A DNA stretch of 64,000 nucleotides from positions 1,319,501-1,383,500 of the forward strand of contig NZ_CP150265.1 of assembly GCF_037976325.1 (NCBI RefSeq). The letters are read 5' to 3'. Shown here in pieces: positions 18,332-27,749 of the stretch. The notes beneath the pieces are model-generated. The model was not told where the DNA came from. It did no database searches and saw nothing but the letters and a program-made list of their open reading frames with translations. The translations under genes and the position numbers were made by a program. The stretch is from Paenibacillus sp. FSL K6-3182 (GTDB lineage Bacteria; Bacillota; Bacilli; Paenibacillales; Paenibacillaceae). The stretch's first letter is position 1. Every line of letters begins with the position of its first letter.

Positions 18332-19519
18332 ATGATGGAACAATGGCAGCAAGAAATTACGAAATGGATCACTGGCAAAGAGCTGCTGCAGGCTACGCTT
18401 AGCCAGCCGAAGCGGAAGGACGGAACCGCAGCGCCTAAAACAATTATTCGTCCCATTGAGATGAAGAGCGGCTTGTTTTATCAATTTGAATATCATTTTG
18501 CAAACAAGGTTACGCATGACAATGTTGCTGAGCCGCAAGCGGCTGAGCGAGTCATCGATTTGCTGCAGGAGAACTACCGTCAGGCGCTTGTAAAAACGAA
18601 CGAGGCTGACGTTCAATTGCTCTTTAGCAAAAAAGGGAAAGCAGCTATTTTAAAGAAACCGCCAACTGGTGATTCGAGCAAAGCGAATTTGCAGCATAAT
18701 CGGCAGAAACAGCGTATTTTGTCCGAGAGTCAAGCAGCCCCTTTTCTTGTTGAGCTTGGTATTATGACGCAGGAAGGGCTTGTCCACGCCAAAAAACAGG
18801 ATAAATACAGACAAATCAATCGGTTTCTAGAGATGGTAACAGATGTGCTTGCGTATTTGCCAACGGACAGGGAAATTACGATTGTTGATTTTGGCTGCGG
18901 CAAATCTTATTTGACGTTTGCGCTTTACCATTTGCTTGCAGTGGAGCAAAAGCGGAATATTAACATTATTGGACTTGACTTGAAAGCCGACGTCATTGCT
19001 TTCTGTTCGGAGCTTGCGGAGAAGCTGGGTTATGACAAGCTTAAGTTTCTCGTAGGAGACATTGCTGAATATGAAGAGCTGCAAGCTGCTGATATGGTTG
19101 TCACTCTGCATGCATGCGACACGGCTACGGATGCTGCGCTTGCCAAAGCTGTTAATTGGGGAGCCTCCGTTATTATGTCGGTACCTTGCTGCCAGCATGA
19201 GCTGTTCAAGCAGGTAAAGAGTGATGTTCTATCTCCGTTACTTTCTCAAGGCCTGCTGAAGGAGCGTTTTTCCGCACTCGCCACGGATGCCGCAAGAGGA
19301 ACTTTGCTGGAGGTTTTGGGGTATAAGGTTTCGATGCTGGAATTTGTAGATCCAGAGCATACGCCAAAAAATCTGCTCATTCGCGCGGTCCGTTCAGAGC
19401 AGCATGGGCTTTCTATGAAAAAATGGGAAGAGTATGAGCAATTTCGTCAGTTTCTGAACATTTCCCCGTCGCTGGAGCATATGCTTTCCGAACGATGGCC
19501 TAATCACATCTCCAAATAA
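18332..19519 (+). CDS. Class I SAM-dependent methyltransferase (Methyltransf_32-like)
   Basis: A roughly 395-residue protein. The SAM-binding motif IVDFGCGKSYLTFALYHLL is near residue 190 and is followed by the acidic NIIGLDLKADVI strand. A later VVTLHACDTATDAAL segment and the cysteine pair in VPCCQHELF are typical of a family related to TRM13-type and GSTCD-type methyltransferases. The N-terminal 170 residues form a separate domain, perhaps for RNA binding. The start at 18332 is favoured because TTAGGAG is 10-12 bases upstream; a TTG at 18323 is too close to it. The target molecule is unknown. Confidence 0.8.
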   Translation: MMEQWQQEITKWITGKELLQATLSQPKRKDGTAAPKTIIRPIEMKSGLFYQFEYHFANKVTHDNVAEPQAAERVIDLLQENYRQALVKTNEADVQLLFSKKGKAAILKKPPTGDSSKANLQHNRQKQRILSESQAAPFLVELGIMTQEGLVHAKKQDKYRQINRFLEMVTDVLAYLPTDREITIVDFGCGKSYLTFALYHLLAVEQKRNINIIGLDLKADVIAFCSELAEKLGYDKLKFLVGDIAEYEELQAADMVVTLHACDTATDAALAKAVNWGASVIMSVPCCQHELFKQVKSDVLSPLLSQGLLKERFSALATDAARGTLLEVLGYKVSMLEFVDPEHTPKNLLIRAVRSEQHGLSMKKWEEYEQFRQFLNISPSLEHMLSERWPNHISK

Positions 19520-19634
19520 TATTGCTTATTGGCGAATGTTACACTTTGAATTTTTTGAGGGTAAGCAATTGTCGATAGTATTAACATTTGCTACAATGGA
19601 AGAAGATGGCTATCAAATGAATGGGTGAACCGTA

Positions 19635-21320
19635 TTGGAATGGATGATCTGGCTAGACTTTAGTATGTTTCTAGTGCTGCTCGGCTTGTTTTTCTACGTG
19701 TTTGCCTCCAGCAACGTTACGATTTTGCATCGTATGTATTTGACTTTGCATGTCGTTTTTATGTGTTGGACGCTTTTTCAATTTGCGTCTCAGACGACAA
19801 CTTCTGCGCTCTTTAGACTATTTTACGTTTCCATATCGTATGTAGGGCTTTCTCTGCTTGGAATTGGATGGTTCGTATTCATCGTATATCTCACCGGCCA
19901 GTCGTATGTTATACGAAAGAGCCGGTTGTTCATTTTAGCGATGCCCGCGCTTATTTCTGTAGCTGTGGTTATCATTAACCCAAATGGCATGTTTCTACGA
20001 ATTAACGATCAGCTAAGTCCGCTCAAGCAGCTACAGCAAGGGCCGTTGTACTGGATTATGATTACGCAATTAATTGTTTATGTAACCGTTTCTTTTGTTA
20101 TTATGTTCTACAAGCTGCGCGGCGAAAATTCGGTACGGCAGCGCACATTAATCAAAACCGCAATAAACGGTATGTTTGTACTCGTTTCGTTTGCTATTAC
20201 AGATTTATTCATCAATGTTCTATTAATTGAAAAAATGAATCAATATATTCCGCTTATTTCAGTAGGAATGGCTGTTGCCGCTGTTTATTTGGTACATGCC
20301 ATTAGACGGAACAAAGTACTCGATATTATTCAAACCGTACAAAGAGATGTAATGAATACGATGTCGATGGGTATTATCGTGCTTGATGAGAACGATATCA
20401 TCATTGATGTAAATAAAGTAATAAAGCCGATTCTGAGGCTGCGCATCGGCGACAAGTTTAATTCCGCTCATCTAGGACCGCAATTTAAAGGCGAGGTTAC
20501 TAGAGATATTGCTGCTTTTTTTGAAGAGCAGAATAAGCGTCCGATGGACCGGCTTGAGATGGAAATTGCAATTCAGCATGACAAGCATAGGCATATTATC
20601 GTACAGTCTGCGCCTATATTGAACAATAAGAAGACATTGGTAGGCAGAGTACTAACCTTCCAAGATGTGACGGAGCTTCGCCTGCTAGTCGAAGAAACGA
20701 ATGTTCAGAACGAGCTGCTCCAGGATCGGAATCGCGATCTGCTTATTATGCAGGACGAGCTGTTTCAAGCGAATAAGAAGCTGGAGCATATGGCGATTAC
20801 TGACGGTTTGACCGGCTGCTATAATCGGCGTTACTTGCTTCATCAATTGGAGCAAGAAGTGATTGCTAATATTCGTTATGGCATACCCTTCTCTATATTT
20901 TTATTTGACCTCGATCATTTTAAATTGATTAATGATAAATATGGCCACTTAATTGGTGATGAGGTGCTTTGCGGTACGGTTGATGCCGTTAGAGGAGTTC
21001 TGCGATTTACGGATATATTAGCTCGTTATGGCGGAGAAGAATTTACGGTGTATTTGCCGCATACCAACCGAGACCAAGCTGATCAGATAGCGGAGATTCT
21101 TATGGAATCGGTTGAGCAAAATAAAATAAACACAGGAACCTCGGAGGAGCCGGTATCGGTAACGATAAGCATGGGGGTAATCTCTATTGAACATGTTGAC
21201 CCAACCGATTTAGTAGATCCAAAAGCTTTTTTAAGAGAGTTGCTTGCACAGGCAGATGCCGCATTATATGAAGCCAAGTATAATGGACGTAATCGGATTG
21301 TTAAACGAAAATTAGCCTAG
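19635..21320 (+). CDS. Membrane-bound diguanylate cyclase (7TM-PAS-GGDEF)
   Basis: A 561-residue c-di-GMP synthase. The first 230 residues hold seven or so transmembrane helices of the histidine-kinase N-terminal 7TM type; then comes a PAS-like domain (about 235-355), a short coiled coil, and a GGDEF domain (about 390-555). The active site reads GGEEF and is intact. An RxxD inhibitory site (RFTD) lies exactly five residues before it, so product inhibition is expected. Start codon is TTG at 19635, with GGGTGA about 6 bases upstream. The next gene encodes an HD-GYP protein, so synthesis and turnover or sensing of c-di-GMP are paired here. Confidence 0.9.
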   Translation: MEWMIWLDFSMFLVLLGLFFYVFASSNVTILHRMYLTLHVVFMCWTLFQFASQTTTSALFRLFYVSISYVGLSLLGIGWFVFIVYLTGQSYVIRKSRLFILAMPALISVAVVIINPNGMFLRINDQLSPLKQLQQGPLYWIMITQLIVYVTVSFVIMFYKLRGENSVRQRTLIKTAINGMFVLVSFAITDLFINVLLIEKMNQYIPLISVGMAVAAVYLVHAIRRNKVLDIIQTVQRDVMNTMSMGIIVLDENDIIIDVNKVIKPILRLRIGDKFNSAHLGPQFKGEVTRDIAAFFEEQNKRPMDRLEMEIAIQHDKHRHIIVQSAPILNNKKTLVGRVLTFQDVTELRLLVEETNVQNELLQDRNRDLLIMQDELFQANKKLEHMAITDGLTGCYNRRYLLHQLEQEVIANIRYGIPFSIFLFDLDHFKLINDKYGHLIGDEVLCGTVDAVRGVLRFTDILARYGGEEFTVYLPHTNRDQADQIAEILMESVEQNKINTGTSEEPVSVTISMGVISIEHVDPTDLVDPKAFLRELLAQADAALYEAKYNGRNRIVKRKLA

Positions 21321-21321
21321 C

Positions 21322-21349
21322 AGCCTGAACAGTATGTTTAGGCTTTTTC
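21322..21349 (+). terminator. Intrinsic terminator after the GGDEF gene
   Basis: AGCCTGAACA (21322-21331) pairs with TGTTTAGGCT (21335-21344), followed by TTTTCG. Confidence 0.7.
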
Positions 21350-21441
21350 GTGTTTGCTGCATAGTCAGTTGGACATAGTTCTGATAAAATGGATTTGATC
21401 CGGTTACAATCGCTAAACTATCAAAGGCGGGAACTAATCTA

Positions 21442-22524
21442 ATGAGAAAAACGCAGATTGGAATGGTCAAGCCGGGAGACAAGGTGGCTAAACCCATTTT
21501 TCAAGAAAACGGCAACGTGCTTCTAGGAGAAGGGGTTGAATTGAATGATCGTTACATCGATCGATTGCGGAACTTAGGCATCGATTTTCTATTCATAGAG
21601 GATGGGTTGACGGAGGATCTGATTCCTGAAGATACGATCCGTGATGAAACGCGTAAGCAAGCGGTCGATACTATTTACAAAACGATGAACTCCTTCAAAG
21701 ACCAGACCGTAACAAAAGGGCGAACGATCGCACCGGATATGGGCCGCAATTTTCGGGCGGTATTCGGCCAAATTATGCAGGATTTATCCTCAAGACCAAA
21801 CATGCTGGTTAATTTAACGAGCATTCATGCCATGGAAGGTTATTTATTTCAGCATTCCTTTAACGTGGCTGTGCTTTCAGGCATTATGGGCATGGCAAAG
21901 GGCTTTAATCGCAATCAGCTTGAAGAGCTTGGCATTGGCGCGCTGCTCTTCGATATTGGTATGACAAAGGTGCCGCCAAAGCTGCTGGCTCATACTGGCG
22001 GTTTATCGCTGGCGGAACGTGAAGTCATCAAAAGCCATGCGAAGGACGGGTTCGATATATTGCGCAAGTATCACGATATATCTATCGTTTCTGCACACTG
22101 CGCGCTTCAGCATCATGAACGATTTAACGGATCAGGTTACCCGCGCGGGCTCAAGGAAAGTGAGATCCATATGTACGCTCAAATCGTAGGATTAGCGGAC
22201 ACTTTTGATGCATTAACTTCACCAAGGCCTTATCGCAAACGGTACACGGCAAGCGAAGCGATTGAGTTTTTATTTGCTGCCGGCGGCACTTTTTTTGATC
22301 TGGACTTGATTAAGCTGTTCTGTCGTCATATATCAATATATCCAGTTTCGACTTCACTTTTGCTTAGCACTGGTCAAGTTGGTGTCGTTTCAGAAAATAC
22401 GGAGCTCGCTCTCCATCGTCCCCGTGTACGAATTATTATGGAGCCAGACGGCACAATGCCGGCATCGCCTTATGAGATTGAGCTCAAGAACGAGCTACAT
22501 ATTACAATCGTAAAGGAGTTGTAA
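21442..22524 (+). CDS. HD-GYP-domain protein with an altered HD dyad
   Basis: A 360-residue protein with an N-terminal DUF3391-like region and a C-terminal HD-GYP domain, the fold of c-di-GMP phosphodiesterases. The block HHERFNGSGYPRGLKESEI and the ADTFDALTSPRPYRK segment are clear. At the position where active enzymes have LHDIGK, this protein reads LFDIGM: Phe170-Asp171, so the metal-binding His is replaced by Phe and the Lys by Met, and the usual Asp in HHExxDG is Asn. It may therefore be a c-di-GMP receptor or a weak enzyme rather than a normal phosphodiesterase. Starts with ATG behind AAAGGCGGG. Confidence 0.85.
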   Translation: MRKTQIGMVKPGDKVAKPIFQENGNVLLGEGVELNDRYIDRLRNLGIDFLFIEDGLTEDLIPEDTIRDETRKQAVDTIYKTMNSFKDQTVTKGRTIAPDMGRNFRAVFGQIMQDLSSRPNMLVNLTSIHAMEGYLFQHSFNVAVLSGIMGMAKGFNRNQLEELGIGALLFDIGMTKVPPKLLAHTGGLSLAEREVIKSHAKDGFDILRKYHDISIVSAHCALQHHERFNGSGYPRGLKESEIHMYAQIVGLADTFDALTSPRPYRKRYTASEAIEFLFAAGGTFFDLDLIKLFCRHISIYPVSTSLLLSTGQVGVVSENTELALHRPRVRIIMEPDGTMPASPYEIELKNELHITIVKEL

Positions 22525-22585
22525 TTATTTTTTGTAGGAAATAGGCGCTATCTCTTTCGCGCTTACTTGAATATTAAACATGGAT

Positions 22586-22639
22586 AGAAACCTTCTCTTA
22601 GAGGCAAATTGCTGCTAAAGTGGAAGGTTTCTTTTTTTG
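22586..22639 (+). terminator. Intrinsic terminator after the HD-GYP gene
   Basis: AGAAACCTTC (22586-22595) pairs perfectly with GAAGGTTTCT (22623-22632), followed by TTTTTT. Confidence 0.8.
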
Positions 22640-22713
22640 CAATAATGACAGAGTTGCTTTATATCTGGTACTTTTTAAGGTAAAATAATGAGAAATAGAG
22701 CTAATAGGGGGAT

Positions 22714-23595
22714 GTGCGTACATTTATGGGATCATTACAGCACCACAAACTGTCCAAGCTCGAAGTGTTGCGAAGAGTGCTGTTTATTACACTAGGCGCT
22801 GCGCTCGTCTCAGTTGGGCTGGAAATCTTTCTAGTACCAAATCATATTATTGATGGTGGTATTGTCGGCATATCGATCATGGCCTCCTATTTAACGAAAG
22901 TGCCGCTTGGTCTTTTTCTCTTTCTTCTTAATCTTCCATTTTTGTTCCTTGGTTACAAGCAAATCGGCAAAACCTTTGCAATATCGACGCTGTACGGCGT
23001 TTCGGTCATGTCGCTTGGAACGTTTTTGCTTCATCCCGTACCGCCTCTTACGGTAGAGCCTTTTCTAGCTGCTATATTCGGCGGTGTCATTTTGGGCATT
23101 GGCGTTGGCATGGTTATTCGTTTTGGCGGATCGCTCGATGGTACCGAAATTGTTGCGATCGTGTTTAATAAGCGTATTCCTCTTTCGGTTGGCGAGACCG
23201 TTATGTTTTTCAACTTATTCATTCTCGGCAGTGCAGGCTTCGTGTTTGGCTGGGATCGGGCGATGTATTCGCTTATCGCGTATTATATTGCTTATAAATT
23301 GATTGATATTACGATCGAGGGCTTCGATGAATCCAAAGCGGTGTGGATCATTAGCGATGAAGCGAAGGAAATCGGCGCAGCGATTATGAGCCGTTTAGGA
23401 CGCGGAGTTACTTACCTGCATGGCGAAGGCGGCTTTACTGGCGGCAGCAAACGCGTTATTTTTTGTGTCATTACGCGGCTTGAAGAAGCGAAGATGAAGT
23501 CGATTGTTCATGAGCTTGACCCTGTGGCGTTTCTTGCCGTCGGCAATATTCACGATGTGAAGGGCGGACGGTTTAAGAAACGGGATATTCACTAA
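22714..23595 (+). CDS. YitT-family membrane protein (DUF161 + DUF2179)
   Basis: A 293-residue membrane protein of the YitT family, widespread in Firmicutes and of unknown transport role. Five or six transmembrane helices span residues about 20-190, including the GGIVGIS and GGSLDGTEIVA glycine-rich motifs typical of DUF161. A cytosolic DUF2179 domain (about 200-290) follows, with GEGGFTGGSKRVIFCVITRLE. The start is ambiguous: GTG at 22714 is very close to GGGGG, and ATG at 22726 is 14 bases away from it. It has no obvious functional partner. Confidence 0.85.
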   Translation: MRTFMGSLQHHKLSKLEVLRRVLFITLGAALVSVGLEIFLVPNHIIDGGIVGISIMASYLTKVPLGLFLFLLNLPFLFLGYKQIGKTFAISTLYGVSVMSLGTFLLHPVPPLTVEPFLAAIFGGVILGIGVGMVIRFGGSLDGTEIVAIVFNKRIPLSVGETVMFFNLFILGSAGFVFGWDRAMYSLIAYYIAYKLIDITIEGFDESKAVWIISDEAKEIGAAIMSRLGRGVTYLHGEGGFTGGSKRVIFCVITRLEEAKMKSIVHELDPVAFLAVGNIHDVKGGRFKKRDIH

Positions 23596-23687
23596 TGATG
23601 GTAGTAGTCAGTTTCTAAGAAATGCGAGGCCGATTTGGCTTGCACAGATCGGCCCACTTTTGCTTTGAGATGAAGGAGACCAGCAAT

Positions 23688-24773
23688 TTGGATGAGTTTG
23701 CGAGTATTCATCATTGGACGGCAGGCAGGCAAGGAAGTGCTTGGCAGCGCGAGCGCGGCGTGGTTATAGGGATAGGCGATGATACCGCCGTAGTTGATCC
23801 CGCTTCTGCTGCGGATGGCATTGCTGCACCAAAGCGGATGCTGCTGGCCGTCGACACGATGGTGGAGACGGTACACTTCAAGCCGTCGACGATGCGGGAC
23901 GAGGATGTCGGCTATAAGGCGCTTGCCGCCAACATTAGCGATATTGCCGCGATGGGAGGCGTGCCTTTGCATGTGCTAGTCTCAGTCAGCGTGCCGCCAT
24001 CGTATACGCCGGAGCGGATGCGGAGGTTGTATGATGGGCTGTACGAGTGCGCCGAGCGCTACGGTGTTGCCATTGTAGGCGGCGATACGACGTCGGCGCC
24101 GGAGCATTTGGTTGTCGCTGTAACGGTGGTTGGCACCGTGGAAGCAGGGCGTGAGCTGTGTCGCTCGGGCGCAAAGCCGGGCGATGCAGTGTTTGTGACC
24201 GGCGCCGTAGGCATGTCGGCGGCGGGATTGCATGCGCTCCTTGCAGAGGAGGAGCGCGTGGTGCTGCAGCCCGCGGATTTCAGCGCGGGTAGGGAAGGTT
24301 TGCTTGTGCAGGCGCATCAGCGGCCAAATCCTTCAGTGCGTGCGGGAAGGCTGCTGCTTGAGCATGGGAGCTGTCGTTCACTTAATGATGTAAGCGACGG
24401 CCTCGCGAGCGAAGCATGGGAAATTGCTGAAGCGTCGGGGCTTCGCCTCGTGCTGTATGAGAAGCTTCTGCCAAAGAGCGGCAGCTTGGCTGCTTACGCT
24501 TCAAGAGTAGGAATAGATCCGCTGGAATGGATGCTGTATGGCGGAGAAGATTACGTCTTGCTTGGCACGATAGCACCAGAGCATGCGGAAGCGATGCGAG
24601 TAGCTTTTCATCAAGAAGGTATTCCTTTTTTTATTATTGGGGAAACCGTGATGGGAGAGCCCGCTGTTGAACTCATTCGACATGATCAAGCTTATATGGA
24701 AAAAGAGTCGCTGCCTCATTTGGAGAAGAGAGTTTTGCTTAAGAAACGCGGATATAATCATTTTTCGACATGA
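23688..24773 (+). CDS. thiL: Thiamine-monophosphate kinase
   Basis: Phosphorylates thiamine monophosphate to the coenzyme thiamine diphosphate. The protein begins (M)DEFASIHHWT, has GIGDDTAVV for Mg-ATP binding, then the VGYKALAANISDIAAMGG block and GGDTTSAPEH, all typical of ThiL and the related PurM-like fold. TTG at 23688 is chosen as start because it gives the family's usual (M)DEF opening and has AAGGAG 9 bases upstream; the open frame reaches back to 23622 but is unlikely to be translated. Its middle part is richer in GC and G/C-ending codons than its neighbours. It heads the tsaE-tsaB-rimI-tsaD cluster, as in many Firmicutes. Confidence 0.93.
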   Translation: MDEFASIHHWTAGRQGSAWQRERGVVIGIGDDTAVVDPASAADGIAAPKRMLLAVDTMVETVHFKPSTMRDEDVGYKALAANISDIAAMGGVPLHVLVSVSVPPSYTPERMRRLYDGLYECAERYGVAIVGGDTTSAPEHLVVAVTVVGTVEAGRELCRSGAKPGDAVFVTGAVGMSAAGLHALLAEEERVVLQPADFSAGREGLLVQAHQRPNPSVRAGRLLLEHGSCRSLNDVSDGLASEAWEIAEASGLRLVLYEKLLPKSGSLAAYASRVGIDPLEWMLYGGEDYVLLGTIAPEHAEAMRVAFHQEGIPFFIIGETVMGEPAVELIRHDQAYMEKESLPHLEKRVLLKKRGYNHFST

Positions 24774-24786
24774 ACGGGTGAATAGC

Positions 24787-25275
24787 ATGCAACAACAGAT
24801 AAGCCATGCCACTTGGCTGGCACAATCGGAACAAGACACTGTAACGCTAGCCGAACAGCTTGCAGCTTGGGTAAAACCAGGTACATTGCTTGCATTGGAT
24901 GGTGATCTGGGCGCGGGAAAAACTAGATTTTCACAAGCTTTTGCAGGTGCAATCGGTGTGAAAGGCATTGTGAATAGTCCGACATTTACAATTATAAAAG
25001 AATACGAAGGGAATCAGCTTCCCTTTTATCATATGGATGTTTACAGGCTGTCGCTGGAGGAAGCGGATGAGCTTGGTTTGGATGATTATTTTTATGGCGA
25101 TGGCATAACGATTGTGGAATGGGCTAGCTTGATCAAGGAGCTGCTGCCAGCTGAGCGGTTGGAGCTGTATATTGAGCATCTTGGCGATGAAGCACGGCGC
25201 ATACAATTGACCGGCTACGGTGAAATTTACGCAGGCTGGTGTGAAGCTTTAAGCAAGTTAGGAGCAGACAGATGA
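24787..25275 (+). CDS. tsaE: tRNA t6A synthesis ATPase TsaE
   Basis: P-loop ATPase that works with TsaB and TsaD in adding threonylcarbamoyl to A37 of ANN-decoding tRNAs. The 162-residue protein has a Walker A LDGDLGAGKTRFSQAF, then the SPTFTIIKEYEG block and the DVYRL motif, all typical of TsaE. The ATG at 24787 follows GGGTGA; the longer open frame upstream overlaps thiL and is not likely used. The stop overlaps the tsaB start (ATGA). Confidence 0.95.
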   Translation: MQQQISHATWLAQSEQDTVTLAEQLAAWVKPGTLLALDGDLGAGKTRFSQAFAGAIGVKGIVNSPTFTIIKEYEGNQLPFYHMDVYRLSLEEADELGLDDYFYGDGITIVEWASLIKELLPAERLELYIEHLGDEARRIQLTGYGEIYAGWCEALSKLGADR

Positions 25276-26090
25276 GTAATGAGCAGAGAAATCAAACGGG
25301 ACCGATACTCGCTTTAGATACGTCCACGGCGTCGATGGCAGCTGCTATCGTTAGCGGTTATGAGGTGCTTGCGGATATTCAAACGTTAGCGGAAAGAAAC
25401 CATTCTGTACACGTTGTGACGCATATTCAAGAAATGCTGCGAAAAAGCGGCCTTGCTAATACGGACATTGAGGCGATTGCGGTTGGGAATGGACCAGGAT
25501 CATATACAGGAATGCGTATTGCGATCTCTGTAGCAAAAACGTTGGCATGGGTATGGAACAAGCCGCTGGTGAGCGTGTCCAGCTTGGAGGCCATAGCATA
25601 TGGTGCTTGGCATCAGCAGGTGAGCGGAATTGCGGAGCTGGATAAAGCGCGTAATGGCGAGCATTGGGTATTTCCGATTATGGATGCAAGGCGCGGTCAG
25701 GTGTATACATCGGCTTTCTCGATGACGGATGCATCTGAATGGACTCGCTGGCTGGATGATGGCGTTCGTATTATGAAAGATTTTGTAGATCAGCTTGAGC
25801 AGCGATTAGCGAATTTGCCGGCTGGAAGCATAAGGAGCATCTCACTCGTCGGCGACCTGTCGCTTCATGAAGAAAGCGCGATGCGCTTGAAGCAGATTGG
25901 CGAGGCAGCAGGCGTTATCGTTCAGCTTCAAACCTTTATCCAAGAGGGCAAATGGATAGCAGAGCTTGGCCTCAAAAGACTACAGTCAGGTCTATTAGAA
26001 GATCCGCATACTCTTATTCCTAACTACACTCAGCTAACTGAGGCTGAGGTCGTATGGAAGGCAAAGCAGGCAGGTGAAGCTAAGGCATGA
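25272..26090 (+). CDS. tsaB: tRNA t6A synthesis protein TsaB
   Basis: Inactive ASKHA-fold paralogue of TsaD that forms the TsaBDE complex for t6A37 modification. The 272-residue protein starts with ILALDTSTASMAAAI, has HSVHVVTHIQEML and the GNGPGSYTGMRI loop, typical of TsaB. It overlaps tsaE at its 5' end and rimI at its 3' end by four bases each, which implies translational coupling. Confidence 0.94.
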   Translation: MSNEQRNQTGPILALDTSTASMAAAIVSGYEVLADIQTLAERNHSVHVVTHIQEMLRKSGLANTDIEAIAVGNGPGSYTGMRIAISVAKTLAWVWNKPLVSVSSLEAIAYGAWHQQVSGIAELDKARNGEHWVFPIMDARRGQVYTSAFSMTDASEWTRWLDDGVRIMKDFVDQLEQRLANLPAGSIRSISLVGDLSLHEESAMRLKQIGEAAGVIVQLQTFIQEGKWIAELGLKRLQSGLLEDPHTLIPNYTQLTEAEVVWKAKQAGEAKA

Positions 26091-26575
26091 AATTAGAAGT
26101 GAACAAACTCATTTTTCGAGCGATGACTATGGCAGACATACCCGCTATCGTTGCGATTGAACAGGAAGCCTTTACGAGTCCATGGACTGTGGAAGCATTC
26201 ACGAATGAGCTCATGAACAACTTATTTGCTCGCTATATGATTATGGAATATGAGGAACAAATAATAGGCTACGGCGGCATGTGGGTTATTATGGACGAAG
26301 CACATGTAACGAATATTGCGGTACGCTCAGATTATCGCGGGCAAGGTTTAGGAAACTGCTTGCTTAATGAGCTGCAGCGGACGGCAGTTTTCTTTGGCGC
26401 GGTAAAGATGACGCTAGAGGTTCGTCCCTCCAATGAAATTGCGCAAAACCTTTATCGGAAATACGGTTTTGAGCCTGCCGGCATACGCCCGCGGTACTAC
26501 TCGGACAACAATGAAGACGCGCTTATAATGTGGGCTGAGCTAGACAAAGAGCGGTTGAAGGTAAGGGAGCAATGA
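26087..26575 (+). CDS. rimI: Ribosomal-protein-alanine N-acetyltransferase RimI
   Basis: GNAT acetyltransferase that in E. coli acetylates the N-terminus of ribosomal protein S18. The 162-residue protein has the conserved VTNIAVRSDYRGQGLGNCLL acetyl-CoA site and LEVRPSNEIAQNLYRKYGFEPAGIRPRYY at the end, both typical of RimI. It lies between tsaB and tsaD with four-base overlaps at both ends, a gene order common in Firmicutes. Confidence 0.93.
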   Translation: MKLEVNKLIFRAMTMADIPAIVAIEQEAFTSPWTVEAFTNELMNNLFARYMIMEYEEQIIGYGGMWVIMDEAHVTNIAVRSDYRGQGLGNCLLNELQRTAVFFGAVKMTLEVRPSNEIAQNLYRKYGFEPAGIRPRYYSDNNEDALIMWAELDKERLKVREQ

Positions 26576-27657
26576 ATGTGAATCAATCGAAACAGACAGT
26601 GAATGAACAGCCAATGAATGATCTTGTTTTGGCGATTGAAACGAGCTGCGACGAAACGTCAGCGGCGGTTATTCGCGGTGGAAAACATATTTTATCGAAT
26701 GTCGTGTCCAGCCAAATTGAAATACATGAACGATACGGCGGTGTAGTTCCCGAGATTGCATCGCGTAAACATGTAGAGTCGATTACATTGATAATAGAAC
26801 AGGCTGTCAAGGAATCAGGGCTAACGTTAAAGGATATGTCCGCTATCGCTGTTACACAAGGTCCCGGTCTTGTAGGGGCTTTGCTCGTAGGTATTGTAGC
26901 CGCCAAAAGCCTGTCTATGGCATTAGATATTCCATTGATCGGTACGCATCATATTGCAGGTCATATTTATGCAAATGAGCTCGTTCATGACATTATATAT
27001 CCATGTATGGCGCTAGTTGTTTCGGGGGGCCATACAGAGTTAGTTCTGTTAAAAAGCGAAGGTGATTTCCAAGTTGTTGGCCGTACTAGGGATGACGCAG
27101 TCGGTGAAGCATATGACAAGGTAGCGCGTGCGCTACATTTGCCTTACCCAGGCGGGCCGCATATCGACAAGCTTGCAGTCGAAGCAGACGAATCGATTAC
27201 TTTGCCTCGTGCATGGCTGGAACCGGATAGCTATGATTTTAGCTTTAGCGGCTTGAAATCAGCAGTACTAGCGGTTATTAATCAGACGAGAATGAAAGGT
27301 TTAGTCCTGAATGAGGCGGCACTTGCTCGCGGATTCCAAGAGTCAGTCACTGAGGTGCTCGTCACAAAAGCTCTGCGCGCAGTCAAACAATATGGCGCAA
27401 AGCAGCTGCTGCTTTGTGGCGGCGTGGCAGCGAATAAGGGCTTGAGGGCAGCTTTAAGTGCAAAGTGCACGTCAGAACGTGTGCCTCTGCTCATACCGCC
27501 GAATTCGCTGTGTACAGATAATGCTGCAATGATTGGAGCAGCGGCTTATTTGAAGCTAAAACGGTCGCAATTCACAGATCTTGACATGAAAGCTGACCCT
27601 GGTTTATCGCTTGAGAGCTGGTCAGTGAGCAATATGCCACATTCGTTGGCTGAATAG
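26572..27657 (+). CDS. tsaD: tRNA N6-adenosine threonylcarbamoyltransferase TsaD
   Basis: Catalytic subunit of t6A37 synthesis (Kae1/YgjD/Gcp family). The 361-residue protein has AIETSCDETSAAV, the metal-binding HHIAGHIYA histidines, VSGGHTELVLL and the C-terminal CGGVAANKGLR and CTDNAAMIG motifs. The first 20 residues form a poorly conserved extension before the core. It is the last gene of the tsa operon; a T-box leader starts about 100 bases after its stop. Confidence 0.96.
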   Translation: MNVNQSKQTVNEQPMNDLVLAIETSCDETSAAVIRGGKHILSNVVSSQIEIHERYGGVVPEIASRKHVESITLIIEQAVKESGLTLKDMSAIAVTQGPGLVGALLVGIVAAKSLSMALDIPLIGTHHIAGHIYANELVHDIIYPCMALVVSGGHTELVLLKSEGDFQVVGRTRDDAVGEAYDKVARALHLPYPGGPHIDKLAVEADESITLPRAWLEPDSYDFSFSGLKSAVLAVINQTRMKGLVLNEAALARGFQESVTEVLVTKALRAVKQYGAKQLLLCGGVAANKGLRAALSAKCTSERVPLLIPPNSLCTDNAAMIGAAAYLKLKRSQFTDLDMKADPGLSLESWSVSNMPHSLAE

Positions 27658-27749
27658 GGGCTAATAAAAAATATTTTCAATTGGAATTGACAGACAATTT
27701 ATTAGAGCTTATAATAAGCGACAATACTTCAAACTTCAACTTCATACGT

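Noticed and set aside
23622..23687. Extended N-terminus of ThiL from ATG 23622
   Set aside because: No ribosome site precedes it, and the family starts at (M)DEF, which a TTG with AAGGAG supplies at 23688.
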